Positions 58,556 through 64,000 of a stretch of DNA of 64,000 bases are shown piece by piece. The position numbers and the translations under genes are program-made. The notes below the pieces were generated by a model. That model did no database searches. It worked only from the letters and a program-made list of their open reading frames with translations, and was not told where the DNA came from. This DNA is from Gordionus sp. m RMFG-2023 (lineage: Eukaryota > Nematomorpha > Gordioida > Chordodea > Parachordodidae): positions 5,257,475 through 5,321,474 of the forward strand of contig NC_088775.1 of assembly GCF_954871325.1 (NCBI RefSeq), read 5' to 3'. Numbering within the stretch: the first letter of the stretch is position 1; every line of letters starts with the position of its first letter.

Positions 58556-59211
58556 GAATGCTTAATGAGAAATCTTTAGGTTCTTTAATGTTCAATCTAA
58601 AAATAAATATATAAAATTATAAGATTTATATTTATTATTAATTTTTACTTTAGCTTCTAAAATGCTCAAATAAATCTTTAAATTCTTGAATGCTTAATGA
58701 GAAATCTTTAGGTTCTTTAATGTTCAATCTAAAAGTAAATATATAAAATTGCAAGATTTACATTTATTATTAATTTTTACTTTAGATTCTAAAATGCTCA
58801 AATATCTTTAGATTTGAATGCTTAATGAGAAATCTTTAGGTTCTTTAATAATCAATCTAAAAATAAATATATAAAATGATAAGATTTACATTTATTATAA
58901 ATTTTTACTTTAGCTTCTAAAATGCTCAAATAAATCTTTAGCTTCTTGAATGCTTAATGAGAAATCTTTAGGTTCTTTAATGTTCAATCTATAAATAAAT
59001 ATACAAAATTATAAGATTTATATTTATTATTAATTTTTACTTTAGCTTCTAAAATGCTCAAATAAATCTTTAGATTCTTGAATGCTTAATGAGAAATCTT
59101 TAGGTTCTTTAATGTTCAATCTAAAAATAAATATATAAAATAATAAGATTCATATTTATTATTAATTTTTATTTAGCTTCTTGAATGCTCAAATAAATCT
59201 TTAGCTTCTTT
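58556..59211. repeat. Minisatellite, five copies of about 132 bp
   Basis: Units begin GAATGCTTAATGAGAAATCT at 58,556, 58,688, 58,816, 58,948 and 59,080, so spacing is 132, 128, 132 and 132 bp. Each holds TTTAGGTTCTTTAATGTTCA and TTTTACTTTAGCTTCTAAAA. The units are highly similar. Confidence 0.95.
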
Positions 59212-59443
59212 TATTTTCTAAAATAAAATAAAAATTATAGTGTAAAATATATTAATATGAACCTGTATTTATTTTTTAAAATGGAGTTTTCTGGTATCTT
59301 TCAGGAAATTAATAATTAGATCGATCTGTGGGTGTTAGGTAGTGTTAAACATCACCCAATATTATATTAATCATAACTATAATATAATATAATCTTATAA
59401 CCAATAACTCATAATGTAAAATTTTTTATAAAAATAATTAAGG

Positions 59444-59608
59444 CCCAGCCCGGATTTAACAATCTTAAGCACGACCTGGATATATTTAAAAAAAATTTTT
59501 TTAGGCCCAGCCCGGATATGTTTAAAAAAATTTTTTTAGGCCCAGCCCGGGGATATATTTAAAAATTAAAAATACGGCCCGGCCCGGGCCGGGCTTGCAG
59601 GTCTCTGA
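59444..59608. mobile_element. GC-rich hAT MITE copy
   Basis: Repeated AGGCCCAGCCCGGATAT blocks and a right end CGGGCTTGCAGGTCTCTG, whose complement begins CAGAGACCTGC as in the other copies. Confidence 0.68.
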
Positions 59609-59887
59609 TTTTTATTAAGCATTCCAAAATAATACAGAGACTTAAGTGGAAAATATAACATTAAATGAACTTTACAATAAAATATAAAAAATGTTGAACA
59701 AGCAAGGACATTTCTTTTTTATAATATAAATAATAATTTATTGTTGAACCAATTTTCATGATAAAATATTCTATGTAAATGAATAAAATGTATTAGCCAA
59801 ATCGATCAGTATTAATATTTCACTTTCTGGAATTTTCTTACAATATGATATTTTTATTAAGCATTCCATAATAATGCAGAGACTTTG
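59607..59887. repeat. Direct repeat of about 37 bp, 244 bp apart
   Basis: TTTTTATTAAGCATTCCA then AATAATRCAGAGACTT occurs at about 59,607-59,641 and 59,851-59,885. It could be a duplication linked to the MITE at its left. Confidence 0.7.
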
Positions 59888-60640
59888 GATATGTTGTGTG
59901 GTAAACGCCATCGACATTCATGATCGCCACGCAATACACTACCCATGTTCATGATGCAGTCTTCTAACGATGGCTTGATAGAACAAATGTAGCCCTTAGT
60001 TAACTTCCAAATCGGATCGCTTGTAGATTCTTTTTGAGCAAGGTTCATGTTGTCCTTCAGCCTGCCATCCAACTTCTAAGTCGTTGCATCGATCTTGGCA
60101 GACGGAACTCTCCTTGACGGTATGATTTTAGGCACGGCATCAGGCTTCAAGTAAACTTTCTCTTGTCTGACCATTATGGGTTTGCAGGAGTAAGAGGTCG
60201 TTTTTTGTTGTCGAGATCACCTCTCGAGATCATTCTCTAATATACCCACGAAGAACCTTTTTAATATGTTGTTGGCATGGAGCCACATAAGCCCTAACAG
60301 GGGGATCTTATCACAATCCACTACTATTGTGAGTTACCTTCAAACTTAACGTTCACATTGGCCAGAAATAATACCTTGATGGCGCTGCCGTCATACTCTG
60401 TCAGTTTCATATCCGTCTTATGCGTCGTGGCTTAGCCTATAGTCTTAGATGTTAGCTTCAAAAGTATTGTGTACTTAGTACCGGTTTTTATTTACATCAA
60501 TATGGGTATGTTGTTGATGCTCACCGTTACGTTGTACGCATCATATCTGGTGTCGTTGACCCCAGATTGTACACTTCCAGATTCTGAATATATTCTTTGA
60601 CGTCTGTGTTTGTGACGTCATCATCATCGATTACTTCGAT
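59857..60640 (-). mobile_element. Ty3/Gypsy fossil fragment (protease to start of RT)
   Basis: On the minus strand the sequence corresponding to 60,060-60,640 parallels the protease/RT-start part of the Gypsy fossil at 25.2-25.7 kb (for example the sequence complementary to GGTATGATTTTAGGCACGGC against GGTATGATTTTCGGTGTGGC, and similar protease text). No LTRs were found around it. It is a heavily broken, older fragment of a related but distinct element. Confidence 0.65.
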
Positions 60641-62354
60641 GTTCATAGCATGGTTGGTATTCGATTAACAATCACTACTTAATAAATATAAGATCTGTTA
60701 TAGGTATTGTTATGTGTATCATGTTAGCGTTGAGTCATTTTGCGTAATAAGCATTTTATTTTGTGATTATATTTTTTTTTTGATATTTTTTGCGCATTCA
60801 TTCTTTGAATTTTTATTTGTAATATTTTTTGATTTTTGCGCATTCATTCTTGTGATATATTATAAAAAAAAATTGCTATTTTTAAAATTATAAAAATTAT
60901 TATTGTTTATTATTATGCATTAATTAAATAGATATATATATATAGAGAAAAAGAAATAAAAAATTATTACTCCGTTTTTTTAATATTTTTTAAAAAAAAA
61001 ATCATTCATCCATTTTCTTGGGTTGTTATAAGATATATAAAGATAATGTATTAGCGAAAACAAAAATAATAAATAATAATTTCTTTTAGTTAAATATACG
61101 ATTTTATTATTTTATATTCTAATGTAGCTTTGATTTTTATTCTCAATAATCCTCAAATTTTACTATCATTTTGATTAATCAACTTTCAGTGTGATTATGA
61201 AATCAAATCATAGATAAGGATTTTTAATTTTCAACCTTTTTTTGCAGCTTAGTTGAGCATGTTATTCAACATAGCAGTGTGAAGACTTATATTGATTATA
61301 TTTCCTATCTATAGAAAGTATAAAATATACTAAATAAGCCATACTTTTAAAATATGGGGCTAACAAATATCTTCAAATAAGCATTTATAAAAAAATTTAC
61401 GTCTATTATCTTTGAGAATAAACATAATGGAAGTTTAATATTCAATAATTTTATCTAAAACAATTTTTGTGTATACTAATCATAAGTAAATATAATGCAA
61501 ATATTTATTTATATAAATAAATGATATAATAATGCATAATATATTGAGGAAATCTATGGATTATTGTAAAGATATATAATCGTATAAATTGCAAATAATT
61601 AATAGATTGTGGGAATGGATCCTGCCTTAAGGGTCTTTTTTACCAGGAAGGCACAAAGCACTCATATGTAATATGTTCTCCAAAAAGATTTGAGTAAGGT
61701 TGAAGCATCTTCTTATGACATGGATTCTTTCTTCAAGAAGATCTAAAGAAAATATAATTTGATAATTTAAATATTGATACTGTGAAAATCGAAGCTGTCA
61801 TAAAAATAAGAACGAATGATTAAATAAATGAAAAATTTTGTTGCTATATAATTTGATAAATTATTTTTTTTTTAAAAAACTTATTAAATAGAATTTGTTA
61901 AAAGTTATACTTTTGAAAATATATATTTCTCCTACAAATAAATTATTACCTTTTAGGGATATATTTCTAAAATTAATTAATTTAAGATTTTATTATAGAT
62001 TATATTGTGTACTTCTTTATAGTAGTGATTGTTTTATCACTTTATAACACTTTTCGTTGTATCATTGATGCCAACATTCTTACGTTTATATTATTTTAAG
62101 ATCAAAATCTTGAAAAATCTGAAGCATCATGATAATATACTATGAAATATTTATTAATATATTTGAAAATTATAATAACATAATTATCATCTTTAAATAT
62201 TAAAAAATGTTAAAATCATGAATAAAACAGAGCTATAAGATATAAATACTTAATTAGTTAATAAAATTTACTAAATATTAGATATAAAATAACAGATAAT
62301 GTTTTTAACAAAAATAGATAAAAAAATATATCGAATAAATATATAATTATTTAT
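60641..62354. other. AT-rich stretch with one dispersed repeat
   Basis: About 61,085-61,240 is copy 2 of the repeat at 5,500-5,660. A short duplicated phrase (TTTTTGCGCATTCATTCTT) appears at about 60,786 and 60,833. Otherwise nothing recognised. Confidence 0.5.
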
Positions 62355-63130
62355 TTTCATACCAAATTTAATGATAAATTAACTCATTAATCTTCAAGAT
62401 TAACATTTTATTTTCAATCAAATATCTTATATTTAATGTTTAAGCTAGAGGTCTGCATTGGGCAGGTTTTGGTCCAAAAACCCGCCTATCCAATGTTTTA
62501 AAAAAATTTAACCCGCCCGCCCAGCCCATTTGTCTAAAGTTCTTTATCTGCCCGCCCGCCCAGCCCATTTGTCTAAAGTTCTTTATCTGCCCGCCCGCCC
62601 GCCCATTAGTCTAAAATTTTATTACATTACTATATAGCTTAAATAATTAAACTACATAGTTTGATAAATCTTTAATACAGATAAATGTAATTTTCTTAAA
62701 TAAGCATATTTAATCTTAAAATTTCTATAACTATATTTAGGATTATAAAAATCAAATTAATAAAAAATATTACTAGATAATAAAATGAATATATTTGAAA
62801 ATATTAATAATTTAACACTATCACCATATTAAAAATTAAAATTTTTTTTATGAAGATTAATAAAACAGAACAATAAAATAGAATTTTAATAATAATTATT
62901 AGTGAACAATTATTTTAATAAAATGTTAGAATCAAAATAAAAGATTATTTAAAATGTTATAAAATTATTGTTAATTATCATCTTGAATCTTGAGAATTTT
63001 TATTACGTTCTTAAACATTAATGATTAACATATATTTATCTCTAGTAAAGAAAGTGAAAAAAAAATAATCATCTTAATTATTTTTTGTTAAACAATTTTC
63101 ACGATATAATAAATTATAATTCTCAAATGA
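62355..63130. repeat. Old interspersed repeat, copy 2, interrupted by a GC-rich insert
   Basis: The left part (62,355-62,450) and right part (62,690-63,000) correspond to 11,797-12,310 in order. The intervening 62,450-62,630 is foreign to copy 1. Confidence 0.5.
62450..62630. repeat. GC-rich insert with 39-bp tandem array
   Basis: It starts AGGTCTGCATTGGGCAGG, hAT-MITE-like. The unit CCCGCCCGCCCAGCCCATTT plus GTCTAAAGTTCTTTATCTG occurs at 62,512-62,550 and 62,551-62,589 with a third partial copy to 62,620. Probably another member of the GC-rich hAT MITE class. Confidence 0.7.
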
Positions 63131-63380
63131 ATAAATACCTAAATCGTACATTATTGATATTTAAAGATTATATTTTTTTGTAATTTGTTTTAAACAGTAT
63201 AAACTATAAAAAAACCTTTCTGTTAGATTATATAAAATATAAAATAGACTTTACCAGAAAATTATAATAAATTATATCTTAATGATAAGATTTTTTAACA
63301 CAATTTTTTAACTTGAAATATTAAAAGTTTACAAAATAATGATTAAAGTATTAGGATAAATTTGAAATAAATAATTAAAG

Positions 63381-63766
63381 TAAATGCCCACAAATTCATT
63401 TTGGCACTCTCAAGTGAAATGTTTTATACTATGTTTTATGGTAGTGTTGAGTTGAAGGATAGTTGCGTGCGCGTTAAGGACCTGACCCCAAAATCTTTTA
63501 AAATAATCTTAAAGTAAGTTTATAATATTAAAAAATGTTTTATATTATGAACAAGGAATATATATACAGGTGAAATCGATTTTACAGATATGGATGCAGA
63601 TACACTTTTAGAAATTTTATATGGAGCAAAAAAATACATGCTGAAGGATTTGATTTTAAAATGTGTCGAAGAAATGAATATAAAGGATGGTGATAATGAA
63701 AGGAATTTAAAATTGTATTTGGCATCATCAATTCACCCAGAAATCGATATCGAGATTTGTTTAGAT
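63381..63766 (+). CDS. BTB/POZ-domain protein, partial (two exons seen)
   Basis: BTB/POZ domains mediate dimerisation and often recruit cullin-3 ligases. Exon A (63,381-63,513) reads NAHKFILALSSEMFYTMFYG, then VRVKDLTPKSFKIILK. Exon B (63,556-63,766) reads NIYTGEIDFTDMDADTLLE, then ILYGAKKYMLKDLILKCVEE. AHKFxLA, FxxMFYG, YTGEIDF and LYxAKKYxLxxLxxxC match the BTBD1/2/3/6/9 type. The intron is 42 bp (donor GTAAGT at 63,514, acceptor ACAAG ending 63,555); the other AG at 63,569 would give an immediate stop, which supports the earlier acceptor. Exon A opens after AG at 63,379-63,380 in a phase needing an upstream exon that I did not find. Exon B probably ends at GTAATT (63,767); reading through stops at 63,799. 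The domain start and C-terminus are not in view. Confidence 0.75.
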
Positions 63767-63799
63767 GTAATTATTATATATATTTTTAAGAGTTGTTGA

Positions 63800-63895
63800 C
63801 GCTCCTTTTTAAAAGTAGCTAGCTCCCGCTACTACATTTTTAAAAGGAGCTAGTTCCAGCTCCAAGTAATGGAGTGCTACTCCATAACCGCTCCT
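63800..63895. repeat. Short inverted-repeat element (AGCTCC type)
   Basis: CTCCTTTTTAAAAGTAGCTA is mirrored by TTTTTAAAAGGAGCTAG, and GGAGCT recurs in both orientations. It looks like a small MITE, probably hAT-like, lying in the intron or 3' flank of the BTB gene. Confidence 0.5.
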
Positions 63896-64000
63896 TTGAT
63901 TTTTATTTTTTTAGAAGGTATACGAAACAAAATCATATTTTTTTTATCAAAAAGCTTTATTTATATTAAATAATCTGTCAAAATATTTATAACCTTTAGC
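63896..64000. other. Right edge, AT-rich
   Basis: No feature recognised. Confidence 0.5.

Noticed and set aside
58394-58579. 61-codon plus-strand frame as an exon
   Set aside because: It runs into the first unit of the 132-bp minisatellite, and no splice sites or family match support it.

Overview
This is a strongly AT-rich piece of an animal nuclear genome, most likely from an arthropod or another ecdysozoan. The signs are spliced genes with short coding exons, an orthologue of the photoreceptor zinc-finger factor Glass, a BTB/POZ gene with a tiny intron, and many decayed transposable elements (RTE, Ty3/Gypsy, hAT, Tc1/IS630, Harbinger). Homopolymer runs, AT microsatellites and short remnants fill most of the space between them. 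The species cannot be named from the sequence. There is no bacterial-style gene packing, no CRISPR array and no convincing functional tRNA or rRNA gene.

Layout. 1-2.35 kb: end of a Ty3/Gypsy fossil with a candidate LTR. 5.74-8.93 kb: a full-length RTE-type LINE bounded by 15-bp target-site duplications, with a tRNA-like head at its 5' end. 9-18 kb: AT-rich, with a SINE-like tRNA-derived piece, diverged dispersed repeats and a hAT MITE. 18.5-19.3 kb: a deletion derivative of a hAT element with a perfect 8-bp duplication. 19.7-22.15 kb: a long-terminal-inverted-repeat (TIR) element with remnants of a repetitive arthropod protein family. 22.9-27.2 kb: a Ty3/Gypsy fossil on the minus strand with two LTRs. 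27.9-28.3 kb: a Harbinger-type MITE. 28.3-38.7 kb: mostly blank, with a cluster of hAT MITEs at 32-34.7 kb.

The main host gene is glass, on the minus strand from 50,529 to 38,747. Three exons join in phase into a predicted protein of about 449 residues ending in five C2H2 fingers. Its second intron (about 10.1 kb) is almost filled by one composite element with long inverted repeats (about 39.34-48.84 kb). The element holds a broken reverse-transcriptase gene, a Tc1/IS630-like insertion, a hAT insertion (itself carrying a smaller hAT) and a duplicated copy of the start of the reverse-transcriptase gene. The first glass intron is mostly a CTTC microsatellite.

Beyond 50.5 kb the window is again AT-rich and repeat-laden: a GC-rich hAT MITE family, a five-copy 132-bp minisatellite at 58.6-59.2 kb, a second Ty3/Gypsy fragment at about 60 kb, and at the right edge (63.4-63.8 kb) part of a BTB/POZ gene on the plus strand. 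The host genes do not form a pathway. The most unusual structure is the reverse-transcriptase gene lying between long inverted repeats inside the glass intron.
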